A stretch of 64,000 bases of DNA from Diaporthe sp. PMI_573 (GCA_021399435.1 JAJTUP010000012.1:868001-932000); one strand, 5' to 3'. Shown: positions 45,651-58,376, counted from the stretch's first letter. Program-made: numbers and translations. Notes: a model not told the origin generated them from the letters alone.

Positions 45651-48600
45651 TTATGCCGAGATGCCCTGTTCCTTGTCGAAGCTGGACTTAGGGCTCTGTT
45701 GGTTTGATGACCTGTTGAAAACTGTTCTGCCGAGACTCTTCAGCTTGTTCGAGTTCTCGGCCTCCGTGTCGTAGTCAACGTAGACGCTGGTGATGGGGTC
45801 CACCTTGGTGCGGCAGAACAAAGTTGAGAACAGATACTGGTCTCCGTTGTGGTCGAACAAAGGCATAGTGCGGTAGCCTTGTTTGAGACTGGTCAGCTTC
45901 GCCGTGTAGGTGGCAACTGCCGGCGCGCGATCATTGTAGTTGCCTCCTTCCGAAAGCTTCACGGACCATCTGATGAAGATGAGGTCCGGGTACTTGGTCC
46001 AGGCTTCGAAGACGAACTTGTTGTCGAACACAGGGTTGAAGCCGTTCTCCTTAATGATTCTGGTGCGATGTCTGAGTGGCCTACGGATCGGTGTCGCGTT
46101 CGATTCCTGTTTGTCCCTCTTGTCGTCGGCGAGGAACGCCTCGACTTCGACGTAGGGATCCACAGTCCGCCGTTCTCCCAGGTTGTAGGGACGCATGAGC
46201 TGTTGTGCCGAGATGACGTCGATCGTGAAGCTTACATTCTTCCGCTCTCGTTTATTGCTTAGCTCCTCGGGCAGGTCCGGAACTCCGTGGAAGACTCTGC
46301 CTGATTTCGGGTCCATCTGGAGCTCCCTGAAGGCACGTGGCTTCAACACGTACCCGGTGGTGTCAGTGCCGCTAGCGAACATGGCTTGATTGAATTGCAT
46401 GCCAAGGTCAAAAGTCTGCCAGTTCAGTGCAGCCATCTGGACACCGCGTCTCCAATAAATGAGCGGGTCGAAGTTAGTGGAGGTGAAACGGTGCTGTGCT
46501 GGGTACACACGCATCAGATATCGCATGTTGTGGCGGAACAACGCGCCTTTGCTGAGCTTGTCAGAGCTGTTGTTAAGGAAGGTTCGCTCCTTGAAGGAGA
46601 GAATGTGGTTGAAAGTCTTGCAATCGGCGTCATCGAACCCTCGGAACTTGATACCAAGGCAGTACACACCAAGATCACCAAGGGCTTTGGTGATCTTGCT
46701 CTGTTTGGACCGCGGTGGCTTTTCTGCTCCACTGTCATCGCTGGAACTGCTGCTGAAGATCTCCGGGACGTCAGATGTCTCGCCTTCAGCGATCGTGTTC
46801 ACGCGGCGGTTGCTGCCCCGTCGCGCCCCAGGGTAATGGGGACTCAGCAGAGGGCTGTTTGGGATAGAAGATTCCCCAACAATCGTAGGACGAGTGAAAG
46901 GTGACGTCAGACTGTTTCCACGTCGCCTACCCGAGCTATTGCTCTCGGCGTTCTTTGTCTCGTTGAGGTTTGGCGTCTTGCACTTGATCAGGATACGACC
47001 TCGCAGCTGCTCAGGCGTGGGAAGTTGGTCGTCACAGCCTTCAAGCTTTTCTGTCACTAGTTTCTCTCCAAAGACGTCCTTCATGATGTTGGCCATGACC
47101 TCCTGTTGCGTCGCATTACAGTGAACTTCAAGTGAGATCCACAGTGGGTAGTCTGATTTGACGAACGCGTACTTGTTGACAGCGATAACAGCCTCGCGGA
47201 ACTGGATCTGACTGGTCAGGGTCTTGCCATGAGTGACAATAGGCTGATTGTCTGGACCGTCCCAGCAGTCGATTTCAACACAGCGGCAACCTCGCATCAG
47301 GGCGGAGATGTAGCCCTCGATGCTGGACATGTCTCCAATTTGACGCCCAGTGAGGTATGTGTTGTGCGAACTGGAAATGAAATACTCGTTGCAGGGCCGG
47401 TCGAGCCTAAATTCCTTGGGAGCAACCTCTATGGGAGTGTTGTGGATTGACGTGAGGTATTTCGCCAACGCGGTCTCAGACATGCGTGGTTTCTCGAAAG
47501 TGCCACTGATGGAGCTGGTCTCGGATGCTTTTCCACGGCCGAATTGGTGGAAGACGGTCTCCCAGGCGGCAACGTCTTCGACATCCTCGTTCTGAACGTC
47601 CTTCAGGAACCTGAGGAAATCCTCGAAAGTCAGCCCGCTTTCCGGGTCGGAGGCGATCTCCCGATACACGGCTCGAACATCTTCTCTCCTCGCAGTTAGA
47701 CGCACGAAGTCCTGGAATTCGTCAAAGTTCAATGTTCCTGTCCGCGTCTTGTCCGCATGGTCGAACTTGGCTTTGAGAGTTTCTTGTGAGACGTGGATGT
47801 GCAGATTGCGGCAAACGCGCTCCACACCAGCAAAGTGAATTTCCTCCTCGTCAGGATGATTGTCCGGATAAAGCCTGGTCATTTCTTTGCGCCAGTAGAC
47901 TCTGATAGCCCGGTCGTTGAAGGACATTAGAGATGTCATCAGGGCTTGCCGGTGCTTCGACAGCGCATCAAGTGTCGATACCCAAGCGTTGAATGATTCG
48001 TCGTCGTCCGTGACGAGGTGCATGGTCTTCTGTTTCTTGTCGGGTACTGCGTAAAGAATTGAGAGAAAGCGCGATTCCTCAGCCTCAGACGCACCACAGT
48101 CCAGTCGGTACTGGCGAGCCTCTGGGGCGACGCGGATCTCCTTGATGTCGTCGATGTAGACGCACTTGGACGGCCTATTCTTGTCCCAGTAAATTTTGCC
48201 AGCCTCGGAATCCAGAACTAGGTTAAGGCGTTTTCTCCTCTTGGACAGCTTTGAAACCGTTGTACCCAAGAGCAGAGACTGTGGAATGACAGGGCCTGTG
48301 TGGATGTCGGAGAGCGTTGTGTACGCGGCAACGGATGGCGATGACGCGTTGGTAGGCGAGAAATCACGCAAAGCCTCGCCTTCGGCGATAGGCATTGGAT
48401 GGGAAACCTGCTGTTCCCTAACCATGCCGGCCTCGTCATCACTGTCAGAACCAACCGTGATAGCATACTCGGGTGGAGCGGCAGCACCGCTGTCACTCCT
48501 TCCGCGCCTCATCACCGCGGGCCCTACGCTGGCATCGCGGCTGACTGGGTGAGTTGAGGATGTACGCCGGCTTCCCCTAAGCCGAGAGCTTTCTGTCTTC

Positions 48601-49109
48601 ACCCTACTCGACAAACGTCTGAAGATGCCGGTTTTGGGCGGCGCTGATTCATTTTGCGCCGATCGCTCGCTTGTGACGCTCTGTGGCAATGAGTTTGTGC
48701 TCGTCTTACGGGAAATTATGGCTTCAGGGAGGGGTTCTATCATCGGCAGAAGAGACGATTCCGAGTCCCTGCCGAGGATAGGCTCCGGAGACGGCTGTAT
48801 GGAGCTGTTGGTAGTGAGAACCTCCGGGTCTGGAGACATGATGGGCGAGAATTGCCGCGGACTGGACGCAATTGATGAGTTGGTAATGGCGGAGGGCGGG
48901 GGGGCCGTCATTTGTGGATGCGCAATAAGATTGTTGGTTTGGACCTCACTGGGGCGGGGGCGCCGCAGCTGTGATGTTTGAGAGGCGTGAGAGGACTGAG
49001 AGGAGTTGTGAAGCAGTGAAGGAGGGGAGGGAGTTCCTTGTGTAGGGGTGATGATGGACGGCATGTTGCTTGAAGCGAAGTACGGTACCGGCCGGTAGGC
49101 TTTCTCCAT
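45651..49109 (-). CDS. plc1: phosphoinositide-specific phospholipase C, delta type
   Basis: This single-exon gene encodes 1152 residues. It hydrolyses phosphatidylinositol-4,5-bisphosphate to diacylglycerol and inositol trisphosphate in a Ca2+-dependent way at the membrane. Domains in order: a disordered Ser/Pro-rich N-terminus (1-270), PH-like domain (about 275-390), EF-hand-like region (400-505), X box (565-712), linker, Y box (808-925) and C2 domain (955-1075). The X box carries both catalytic histidines, SSHNTYL (His582) and VTHGKTL (His627), plus CVEIDCWDG for calcium. The Y box has NWQTFDLGMQFNQAMF. Only one EF-hand loop (HADKTRTGTLNFDEF) looks able to bind Ca2+. The linker is Ser-rich and acidic. 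The start is the longest ATG; MPSIITP at residue 16 is an alternative. Fungal relatives act in Ca2+ signalling, growth and virulence. Confidence 0.95.
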   Translation of the reverse strand: MEKAYRPVPYFASSNMPSIITPTQGTPSPPSLLHNSSQSSHASQTSQLRRPRPSEVQTNNLIAHPQMTAPPPSAITNSSIASSPRQFSPIMSPDPEVLTTNSSIQPSPEPILGRDSESSLLPMIEPLPEAIISRKTSTNSLPQSVTSERSAQNESAPPKTGIFRRLSSRVKTESSRLRGSRRTSSTHPVSRDASVGPAVMRRGRSDSGAAAPPEYAITVGSDSDDEAGMVREQQVSHPMPIAEGEALRDFSPTNASSPSVAAYTTLSDIHTGPVIPQSLLLGTTVSKLSKRRKRLNLVLDSEAGKIYWDKNRPSKCVYIDDIKEIRVAPEARQYRLDCGASEAEESRFLSILYAVPDKKQKTMHLVTDDDESFNAWVSTLDALSKHRQALMTSLMSFNDRAIRVYWRKEMTRLYPDNHPDEEEIHFAGVERVCRNLHIHVSQETLKAKFDHADKTRTGTLNFDEFQDFVRLTARREDVRAVYREIASDPESGLTFEDFLRFLKDVQNEDVEDVAAWETVFHQFGRGKASETSSISGTFEKPRMSETALAKYLTSIHNTPIEVAPKEFRLDRPCNEYFISSSHNTYLTGRQIGDMSSIEGYISALMRGCRCVEIDCWDGPDNQPIVTHGKTLTSQIQFREAVIAVNKYAFVKSDYPLWISLEVHCNATQQEVMANIMKDVFGEKLVTEKLEGCDDQLPTPEQLRGRILIKCKTPNLNETKNAESNSSGRRRGNSLTSPFTRPTIVGESSIPNSPLLSPHYPGARRGSNRRVNTIAEGETSDVPEIFSSSSSDDSGAEKPPRSKQSKITKALGDLGVYCLGIKFRGFDDADCKTFNHILSFKERTFLNNSSDKLSKGALFRHNMRYLMRVYPAQHRFTSTNFDPLIYWRRGVQMAALNWQTFDLGMQFNQAMFASGTDTTGYVLKPRAFRELQMDPKSGRVFHGVPDLPEELSNKRERKNVSFTIDVISAQQLMRPYNLGERRTVDPYVEVEAFLADDKRDKQESNATPIRRPLRHRTRIIKENGFNPVFDNKFVFEAWTKYPDLIFIRWSVKLSEGGNYNDRAPAVATYTAKLTSLKQGYRTMPLFDHNGDQYLFSTLFCRTKVDPITSVYVDYDTEAENSNKLKSLGRTVFNRSSNQQSPKSSFDKEQGISA

Positions 49110-50518
49110 GAAAGGTGGTCCGGGTGTGCGGACGGAAAGACCTCCGACCTATGAGAGGGAAATGGACATTTATATCAACGAAGAGATAGTCAAGAGCCGC
49201 ATCTTAAGGGAACCGTCTCGGTAGGCCCAGTGAGGCCGGGGGAATGAGTGCGGGGAATGAGATGAGACTGATCTCCCGCAGGAAGGATCGTGGGTGAGGG
49301 CCAAAAAATAGAGTCGGGGCCTTCCTTGGGTCGAAGCTGCACGTGGGCGAGTGACCTCTCGTCGTCAGCGGGCGACGGACGTACGGCAACAGACAGACAG
49401 CAGCGCTCGAGCTTGGGGTCCAACGGAGGCAGGTCAGACGAGGTATATGCTGTGTACAGCTACTGTACGAGGCACAAGCGCAAGGTTGCGCGGGAGTGCC
49501 AATTCTCTGGAGGAAGAGGGTGTGGGCGATAGCTTGGGGTTATGTAGGTGCAGCGCAGCTTTTGGGGCCGTATGTCGCGATACCTGGCTCACGGCAGAGT
49601 GATGATGTGGCAGCCCGATATGCAAGTGGACAGAAGCGGTTCCCAGGTGCGGGCTGGGGTATATGCGCGAGTCCCACAGGCGGTCCGCAAGGGCAGCTGC
49701 AGACTTGCTTGGACCGTGACTGGGACGGCGATCTCTCTGGCAGTCCTCGTCTGGTGGGCGCAAAGCAAGCAGCAAGCCCACGGTCACGGCTCCTTGGCGC
49801 GCCTCCCTTTGACGACGATGCGCGCGAGCCGAGCCTTTCGCCTCTTCGACTGTGTCTCTGGGTCCCGAGGCTCTGGTCGCCCTTGGTCCTATTGGGCGCG
49901 TGCAGTCCTCCTTGCCCTGTCGTGCTTCCCCCGCAAAGCCTAATAGCGGAATCTCAGCAAACGCGTAGGCGCCCGCAACGGTCAAGCCCGTCCAAGGTGG
50001 TCGGGTTGTTGAAAGCGCAGCTCAAGATCCAAGACACGGCTCGTGGCGGAAAAAACCCACTGCACCTGGGAAGAGGGTGCGGCAGGGTGGCCCAGGAAAC
50101 GCCCTTTCTGGTCAGGCCTCGGAGAGGTTGACAAGGTTTGTGGTGCCTGGGAGACGGCAGTGTGCGTTTGGTGCGGGCGCGTGTGTGGTGTGTGGTGCGC
50201 GATCCAGATGGGATCGTGGGTCGCGGACTGGTCGCGGCGTTTTCTCTGGGTGTGCGATTGTGTCCTCGTAACAACTAAGAACCGGTAGTTGTATGTGATT
50301 TGTTGAAGTCCAAGGTACGGTTCGTCCAGCGTCGTTTGCAAAGTCGAAAGGCAAGGGAGATAAATGTCTGCCCTAATCCAGTTGAACGTAAGGGTGTGTG
50401 GTGTGTCGAAGTGAAGTATTGCAGTAGGGTGACGGCAGGGTAGGTAGGTACGGATGTATCTATCTATGTATGCGCGCATGGGCGACTGGGTGGTGGGTGG
50501 GAAAGCTGGTCCCATACG
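49110..50518. other. upstream region of phospholipase C, no gene seen
   Basis: This should hold the promoter and leader of the phospholipase C gene. Several overlapping frames (for example 49496-50131 plus, 49982-50515 minus) are open on both strands, as GC-rich DNA produces, and none shows domain motifs. Confidence 0.5.
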
Positions 50519-50520
50519 AA

Positions 50521-50541
50521 GGGGGGGGGGGGTGTGTGTGT
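50521..50541. repeat. G12 tract followed by (TG)n
   Basis: Twelve G in a row, then about four TG units on the plus strand. A further G9 tract lies at 50771-50779. Confidence 0.9.
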
Positions 50542-51022
50542 GGTGGGCGATTTCTCAAAGTGCGATCGATGCTAGCCCGAGTGGCATGGCCGGGAAATTG
50601 TTGGCGACAGGGACAGGGGACGGCTCGCGCACTATGTAGGAGGACGAGAAGGAGCTACAAAGTACCGTGTAGCTGACGGTATGGGCACACAACAATGGGG
50701 TGGTGGTGCTAGGACCAGGCAGTGCTCTTTCGTGGGAGGGGGTGAGGGAGCAGCCTAGGTCGCTCTGTAAGGGGGGGGGTGGTTTAGGTAGAGAGAGGGA
50801 CAGCCCGGACAGCCTGGACAGGAGGGTACTCGATACGGCACCAACGGCGACAATCCTCTCTAGCTCGAGGGGAAAAGCGAAATGCGATTGTGACCAGAAG
50901 ACGGGATGACATGGGATGGGGTCCATGGGGAATGAGGACCGCCAGGAGGTGCAAACAGGGCGAAAAAGGTAGAGAAAGGTACCCGGGCGGTTTTAGCGCG
51001 ATACCGTGGAATTGGCAGAAAG

Positions 51023-51066
51023 GCAGGTGCAGGCAGGTGCAGGTGCAGGTGCAGGTGCAGGTGCAG
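51023..51066. repeat. GCAGGT hexanucleotide repeat
   Basis: About seven GCAGGT/GGTGCA units in tandem, one shortened. It lies in non-coding DNA. Confidence 0.9.
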
Positions 51067-51511
51067 GGGGTGGGACGGTGCAGGGGGGGATGCATGTGGC
51101 CCGGGGTAGGGAAGGCGTCAGACGCATGTACCGCCGTACCGGGTACCTAATACCTGGGCCGAGACATGGCCGCACAGAACGACAGAAGGAGAGTACCGCG
51201 GCCAGTCATCTCTGTCCGGCCGGCCAGCAGTTCAACGTCCAGGAACGAGGCTACAAGGACGAGGACGAGGGCGTGGGCGAGGGCGTGGGCGACAGACACC
51301 CCCCAAGCCGGCGAGACCTGTTCCCAGGACAATAATTATATTTTGTACTGTGGTATATTTGTGTACATGTGTGTATGCACCCGTACTGTGCACACAAGAC
51401 AGACAGACACCCTTGCAAACAAGTGGCCTCCTATGAATAAATCTTTGCCTGTCCTGCCGTGCCGTGCCGCCCACACAAGAGGAACATGCTGCTAATGTGC
51501 GAGCACGAGCC

Positions 51512-51545
51512 GAGCTGAGCTGAGCTGAGCTGGAGCTGAGCTGAG
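51512..51545. repeat. GAGCT pentanucleotide repeat
   Basis: About six GAGCT units with one extra G in the middle. Each unit is part of the palindrome AGCT, so strands can pair with themselves. Confidence 0.9.
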
Positions 51546-53697
51546 ATCCGAGACGGGTGAGATTGATGAGGGAAGACGCAATGGGAAGTGGCGTGTGGGC
51601 AGGGAAGGAGGTGCACGGAGGAGGAAAATAGACCGGCGTGGATGGGACTTGCCTGTAGATGGAAAGGGGACAGCGACATGGGGGGAGGCGAGGGGGGTAC
51701 GCGGGCCGGGCGAGTTTTGGGAGGACGGCCAGGACGGCCCCAAGAAGACCTTCCAAGACAATCACAGGGAAAAGGGAATTGACGTGGCGCCCGCGGTGAG
51801 GTGACGACACTGGAGCCGGGCGGAGAGATGAGAGGCAGGATTGGTAGGCACGTCAGTAAACGGTACTGTCGTCGCACATGCTGCGTGCAGGATTTGGCTT
51901 GGTGCGCACATGGGGTGCGTCGGTGCAATATCTCCTGCCAAAATGCTGCAGATGGGGTCGCTCGTGGGCCACCGTCACCGTGTGGGTAGCAGGCACACAG
52001 CCAAACCAGCAGGCCCCCCCTCTTCATCCACCCTCCAAGCCCACTAGCGAACCTGGAAGGCCCCGGGCGCAGGTGGTTATCTGAGGCAGTGAGGCAACGC
52101 AGGAATTGACCCGGGTTACCGATTGAGTTAGTCGGCTTTTCGAGCTGAGTGAGCTCTCTGGCTTTCCATCTCAGTCCGGGCGCCGGGCGTTTTGCACGGG
52201 GCACAGACGTCCATCGAGGCAGCTGGGCCACTGTGGACAGCGACAGAATTTTTCACTCACCCCTTTGCAGTGCGGCCTTCCGACCAGTCTCCAGATGCCT
52301 CCCCGGCCAGCAGTCACGACAGATGCTGCCTGCAGGGGTGGTTCGAAGAGATAGCCGACTTACTGGTCTGGTCTGGACTGGCCACTCATTAACTCGAGGG
52401 CTGCTGCCGCGATGGGGGGGGGCGCAGTCTGCTTATTAGCAGCAGGGCAGAGGGGATCCGAATCCAATGGCCAACCTCCCAAAGAAACCCGTGCCTCATC
52501 CTATGTACCATGATACTACCATCACACGACTTGAATTGAATTAGAAACCAATGTCTTCCCTGTCTGCACCTGTCATACGTGCTGTTGGTCGTCAGTCCCT
52601 GAGTTAAACACCGTGATGTTTGCGGTAGAACGCGCGTCTCCAAACGCTTCGGATGGCCTCCCTCAACGGTGCTTCCCCTTATTCCCTTACCCCCATCCAT
52701 CACAGGTGCTGGCCGGCACACCAGGACAGCCAACAGCCAACAGCCCACCGCATCTGCTGTGGCACCATGCGCAGGGCCGCAAGCGACGCCTGGCATCTGG
52801 CCGAAACAAACAATCTGCTGTTAGTAAGGGTGCGACTAGCTGTGCTAGGTATGGCGGGGGAGGGAGGGAGATGGCCAGAGGTTCCTGAATCAACCTCAAA
52901 CCCAAAATCCGGGGGAGGCGACTGCCACAGCTACAGTGCCGTTGGGTCGCCTGGTGGTGGTGCTGGCAGGCTGGGTGTGATTATTTAAAGGATCATTCCT
53001 AAAATCAAGGGCTGCAACCACTCACCAGCCCTCAAGCCCATGGGCCATGGGCCATGAGCCAGCCCCAGGATGGCCGTCCGAACGGGCCTGGCGGCCCAGC
53101 CTGGCAGCCTGCCAGGCTCCATGTGCCGTACCAGCCTCTACTGTGTACTTTGTCCATCGCAGTACTGTAGTCCGCTATATAGGTGGACACCAGCAGGGTG
53201 CAGGGTCTCGCAGGCTCATCAACCTGAGAATAAAACAACATTTGCAGTCTGAAAACCCGTGGGGCCAACCGCAACACAGGTAGCGCGTTCCTTTCCCCAG
53301 AGCCAACCACGCGAGAAGCAGCAAGGCCCTGCACGGTGCTATGTAGGGGAGCCCACGCTTGAGGCCTCTCGTTGACTCGGGCTCGTTGTTGATCAGTATC
53401 GAAAGTCCCTGTTGATCCGTTGCCCAAGTCTCGCATCAAACAAAAAGGCGGCAATCCGGTGGGGGCTTGGGTAGGGCGGGCTCGAGCCTTGGGGAAGTGA
53501 TCTTCCCTCCCCAAGCCTCCCAAGCCACCTTGAGCCTGCAAAAGATCCCCCAAGGCCAGAGACATCACCACGGGCAGGGCTCCATCTGGGGAACCACAGC
53601 GGCGGAACCGAGCCGCCTGGTCAGTGGTCGACTTTGATAGGAGGTGGGAGGAAGGTGAAGGGGAGGTAAGCGCCTTGGGCCATCCTCCATGGACCGG

Positions 53698-53717
53698 CCA
53701 TCCATCCATCCATCCAT
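53698..53717. repeat. (CCAT)5 microsatellite
   Basis: Five CCAT units in tandem. Confidence 0.9.
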
Positions 53718-54020
53718 CTTTGCTTGCTGCCAGCAACGACAACACACGGCCAGGACCTTGACCGTATCGCGGGTCTGCCGCTCTCGCCCCACCCCGGCTC
53801 GCGGGAATCTGAGTGACTCAGAGTCCTGCGTTCAAGGTTGGCGTTTGCGAGTGGCTCGCGGGGTTCGAGCCGCATTAAACTTCGCCCGCATTTGCGATGC
53901 ATTGCTCCATCTAGACCACCTGCTACTCCTCAGGGAGCTGTTCCGCGAGATTGCAAGACGCATAAGGTAGATGGGCGTTTGTGTGAGACTTCGTGCCCCC
54001 CACCGAGGATTGATTGATGA

Positions 54021-54055
54021 CCCAGAACCCAGAACCCAGAACCCAGAACCCAAAA
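54021..54055. repeat. CCCAGAA heptanucleotide repeat
   Basis: Four perfect CCCAGAA units and a fifth CCCAAAA variant. Repeat length 7 and the CCC/AA pattern are telomere-like in flavour, but the unit is not CCCTAA. Confidence 0.9.
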
Positions 54056-57000
54056 CCTTACAGAGTTTTCCTCCGCTCCGGGAGGAAATAGCACAGGCCA
54101 CATCCTGGGCCCTGTCACGATTTGAGTGCATCGCTGAGATCGAGGTTGCCTTTGAGCTTCGGGTCAAAACGCCAAAAATCAGAGGATGGATAACAAAGTG
54201 AGATTAGCCAAACCTAACGCGGGCTGTGACAGGCGGCACACGGTCACGCGTTCTCCAACATCGACGATTTTGTTTGACTTGCGCGTGCAGCGGCATTACA
54301 CTACCGCTCCCGTTGCTGCGCCGGCTCCTGCTCCTGCTCCAATGATTTGTGCGCTCTCCCTAGAGTCTCCAAACCCGCATCCCCAACAAGCCCGTCGTTG
54401 CTCGCTCCACATGTCATGATCCTCGCGTGCACTTGCATCAAAACTGTGCTGTACGGTCCGCCTGCCCTGCCTGCTTGGAGGAAGGCATCGACCCGCCAAG
54501 AGCGCCGGTCGACGAACCACAGGTCGTCCCACGCGAAGTATGCGCCTCAATGGTGATGGGCGCAGTTGAAACACGCCAAAACTTGATTTGGCATGCCGCC
54601 GTTGAGCCTGTAGTGGGCGAGCAAGCGTCGCTCGGGATCCTGATCAACGCCAGTGATGCCTATCATTGTCCATCAATCAACCGACGGGCAGCGGTCAAGC
54701 CGCCGTCACCGATAGCAGAGTGCTGATCGCAACACGCATGCTGGGGCTTTGACGTGGTCACAGCCCGACGAATCACTTATGGGGCCGTCTGCCCGTCCGT
54801 GGGTGTCACTTGAGGAGGGGTTCCCACAAGCACATGCCAATGGTCTTCTTGTGCTCTCCATTCTCTGCGACCGCGCCCAGGCGACGGCATCATGGGCTCC
54901 AGCGCGGTGCGTGCCACGCTGCTGTCCAGTCCACCTTGGTCGGCCGGGCCTGCGATCCGCGCCCCTCCGGCATTGACTGCAAACTCTACGGGGTGATGAG
55001 ATCAAACGGTTGGGGCTGGGGTGATCTCTGTTCCCGGGCCTGGTGTCTGACATATGAATGTCTCTCCTCGTGCTGCAAGCAACGTGTGGTGGGGAATAGC
55101 CTACCCAGGCAATGCCCATGGTTCGCAGAGAGATGAACAGCAAAGTCATGGAAACGACGATTGGCAGGGCCGGGGAAGCCAGGGACCAGGTACCAGGTAC
55201 TTTGCCCAGCCACCAGGTGCCTTCCATGGTTCGTTCGAGATGCAGCCTTGTCGGCGCGAATCCCTGTCGCACGCCCCATCTTTCGACCTCGCCCACATGG
55301 CATTGTTAGGGAGCCCAGGAGCCAGTTTGGAGTAGGTGCGTCATTGCCGTGAAACCTTGCACAACCTTGGAAAGTTGCAAGGTCCTCAGCACCCGCAGCC
55401 AACCACCTCACAGATTGGCCTGACTGGCCACTGGCTTCGATTTCTTCCTCCGCGCTTCTTTTCGAGTTCGAATACCCCCCAAGGCAACCCTGCAAAAACG
55501 CCTAGCAAGCATAACTTATCACAAGCGCATCATGACTGCATGCTCGTGCAAGTTTTAGGTTTTGATCCTTTACGGACGGATTGCCAGCGCTCACATTGCA
55601 TCTGCATTGCATCATATCGTCACACGTGCCTGCTGAGGGTTGCAAATTACCAGTAAGCTCCCGCTGTAGCTGACGTCTGTGTCCCTTTGGGTGACGGTGC
55701 AGGATCACTACCGAGGCAAGGTGCTTCAGGGTCCCGGGTAGCGGAGGCGGTCCTGAACGGGAAACAGCAGGCTTCAGCGCTCGGGGGATATTGGCACGAC
55801 GTGTGGGCTTGCTTGTTTGCAGTCTCCGGCTGCAATGTTTCAGAGTGGTGCTGTCAGAGAGGTACTCCGTACCACGATACGGGCCGGGTCAAGAAGGATC
55901 GTGGTTGTCAGCCGGCATGAGCCGTGCCTCATTTTCTGAGCCATGGACATGGGCCTGGAGGCACAGGTGCAAATAGTACACTGTACAGCCCCCTTGGAAA
56001 GATGCATGATGAGGTTAGTTATTATCGTGCTCGACGAGAGTCAAGACTCGTTCCCGCTGATGCTATAAATACTCCTGCCCGAGTCGACTTGGGCCGTCTC
56101 CATCAGGACGGTCCGTCAATTGGTCAATCCCGTCACTGTCGTTGTCTTTGAGTTGCGAGCCTCAAAGCACGACTGGCCCATGCTCCAAGCCCGTCGAAAC
56201 TTTTTGCCGCATGCGGAATGGTTCGAAAGGGGGGGGGTGAACATCCTTAGGGCTCCCAGGCGACGATCCTGTGCACAAGACAGCAATGTCTCGGCTTTCC
56301 CCCATAGCGTTGCACGGGGCGGAATTCGGAAGGACTCCTCAGTCTCAGCTGCTGGCTGCGCGCCTTGTCGGCGTGGATTGGGACGGGAAATGACAGATGT
56401 CAAATCCAGCAAAATCCGTCCTCCCACGATTGTCTTGGCCCCGGACGCCGAGACGACCCCGGAAGTGACGGCACCGGCATCGGCCGAATTGGGCTGCCTG
56501 GCTGCGCGACCTCTGGGGGAGCCTTGTACTATAATCCAGAAACTATGTGAGACTTCCCCCCTTTCTCACCCGCAGAGATAGTATAGGGACTTTCACCAGC
56601 GCGACGGCCCGGCTGGTGAGGCGATGAGGAAATTGTCAATTGTGGGTTGAGCCAATCTCATGCGAAATGTCCATCGTCTCTTGCCACGGTGCGCGGCCAA
56701 CCACCTTCTGTCTGTGCCTCTCTCTACATACAGGCTTGCAACTGCTGTCGGCGCCTCCGCCTGGCTGATCGGCCTGGCAGGGCCACAAGAGCTGCCGCTT
56801 CCTTCTCGTCCTCCTTGGTTTGTCGTTGCCGTGATAATCATCCTTCTTGACTGATTCGGTCATCTCGATCCTGTCTCATGAAACCACTGGCCGGCTCTAT
56901 GGGGTCTGCCGTTCCTGAATGATAGGCGGTAAGCTGAGACAAGGCCTGCGACCATTGAGCGGCCCTGTGCGCCGCGGTGAGTGGCCTTGGAGCTCCGCTT

Positions 57001-58376
57001 TTACTTGCTTAATGGGTGCCGCATTATGGCTATCATACCACAGTACCAGCCCACGATTCTCCCTCGTCGAGTTGCGCGCCAAAGGAAGCGTCACGAGTGC
57101 ACATCAGCACCACTGTGTGACAGCCGCAACCAAATCTTGTTGGCCCGTAACTCCTTCTCCCCTGCCAACAGGGGACCTTGGAGACCCATTCGCGACCAGC
57201 ATTGAGGACAAAGGGTCTTTTGACACCTTTCTCCCTTGAGAAACACCATACATATCATCTGTACGGTACCTCGCATCTTGCAGGCGGGCACTTTCCGAGC
57301 CTGCACAGCCTGGGTCCCTGGAGCGTCCCAAGCCCGTAGAGCGGAAGCTGTCAATGAGCTCGCATGGTCTCGATTGGACTCGGTTCGGCTCAAGGTGAAA
57401 TCAGCACACCGCTTTTATGGCTGCTTGCCTTGACGAGCCTTGATAGACCCCCAGCCAAGTCGCCGGCCCAAAGGATATGGCATGTTGGTATAGAGCCGGC
57501 GGCTGTGAACCGCCGGCCTGCGATGCAGTGCAAGTAGACCGACCATGAGGCCCACAAGCGGCAAGGCACCGTGACTGAAGGGGGGGGTGGGTGACGGAGA
57601 GGGGGAGGGCATCGCAGGCCGCCGGCCGCCTGTCTCATCCAACTGAACTGTACCAGTCTCTCTGGCAGGGCTCCGATAGTCGACCATCACGGTACCACCT
57701 CCTTCGCTTGGGCCCCTGCGGCTGCATAACATGAGTAGCTCGCCAGGCTACGTGGTAGTCGGCCAGCCTGTGTGCCGCAGCAAATACAACCTCGACCCCA
57801 CGCTTGCGTTCGGTCCTGTACCGAGCCGCCAATCAATTCAACAGACGATGGTTCTCTACGTTTCAACCTTTCAACCGCCTCACTTTTCCTGTGTCTGCTG
57901 ACCAACTTCGTCATCATCGGCTACCAGCTGCCAGCTCTACTTGAGCGACGGCGAGCAAACAGGTCCCAGAAGCACCGAAGTGCCTCCACGATCTGCGGGC
58001 AGACCATGTCGCCCTCAACCACGGCATCAGGGTGATGGCATGCCCGTGCAGCGGCTCGCCCAATCGGGGTTTGTCAGCCAAGCTCGATGCACGCGTGCGG
58101 CGCCCATCACCAAAGCAGACCCAGCTCCTCAAAAGAGGTGAGCCAGATTCAGAGAAAAAGCAGCTCGTTGGCAAATGTGTTCCCACACCGGGATTCCGCA
58201 CCCGGGCATTCGCGGAACTCTGCCGATGGGGAAATCACAACAATCGCGCGGCCTATGTAGCGAGAGTTCCGTTCCGACAGCGCAGTGCAATAGAGTGGTC
58301 CCGATGATCACCAAGATTTGCGCCAGTCCTTTCCCACGGCAGCAGAGGAGAGATGTTTTCTCAACCCACCTGTTTC

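Noticed and set aside
51431..52231. 266-codon minus-strand open frame
   Set aside because: Pro/Ser/Arg-rich with no motif, and overlaps other open frames on both strands. It looks like a chance frame in GC-rich DNA.
53032..53745. 237-codon minus-strand open frame
   Set aside because: No domain, no coherent hydrophobic pattern, and includes microsatellite-coded residues; chance frame.
53850..53885. second tRNA-like GGGTTCGAGCC element
   Set aside because: A short T-arm-like stem forms, but no cloverleaf can be completed upstream.
54021..54055. internal telomere
   Set aside because: The heptamer is CCCAGAA, not the CCCTAA of filamentous fungi, and the array is only five units long.
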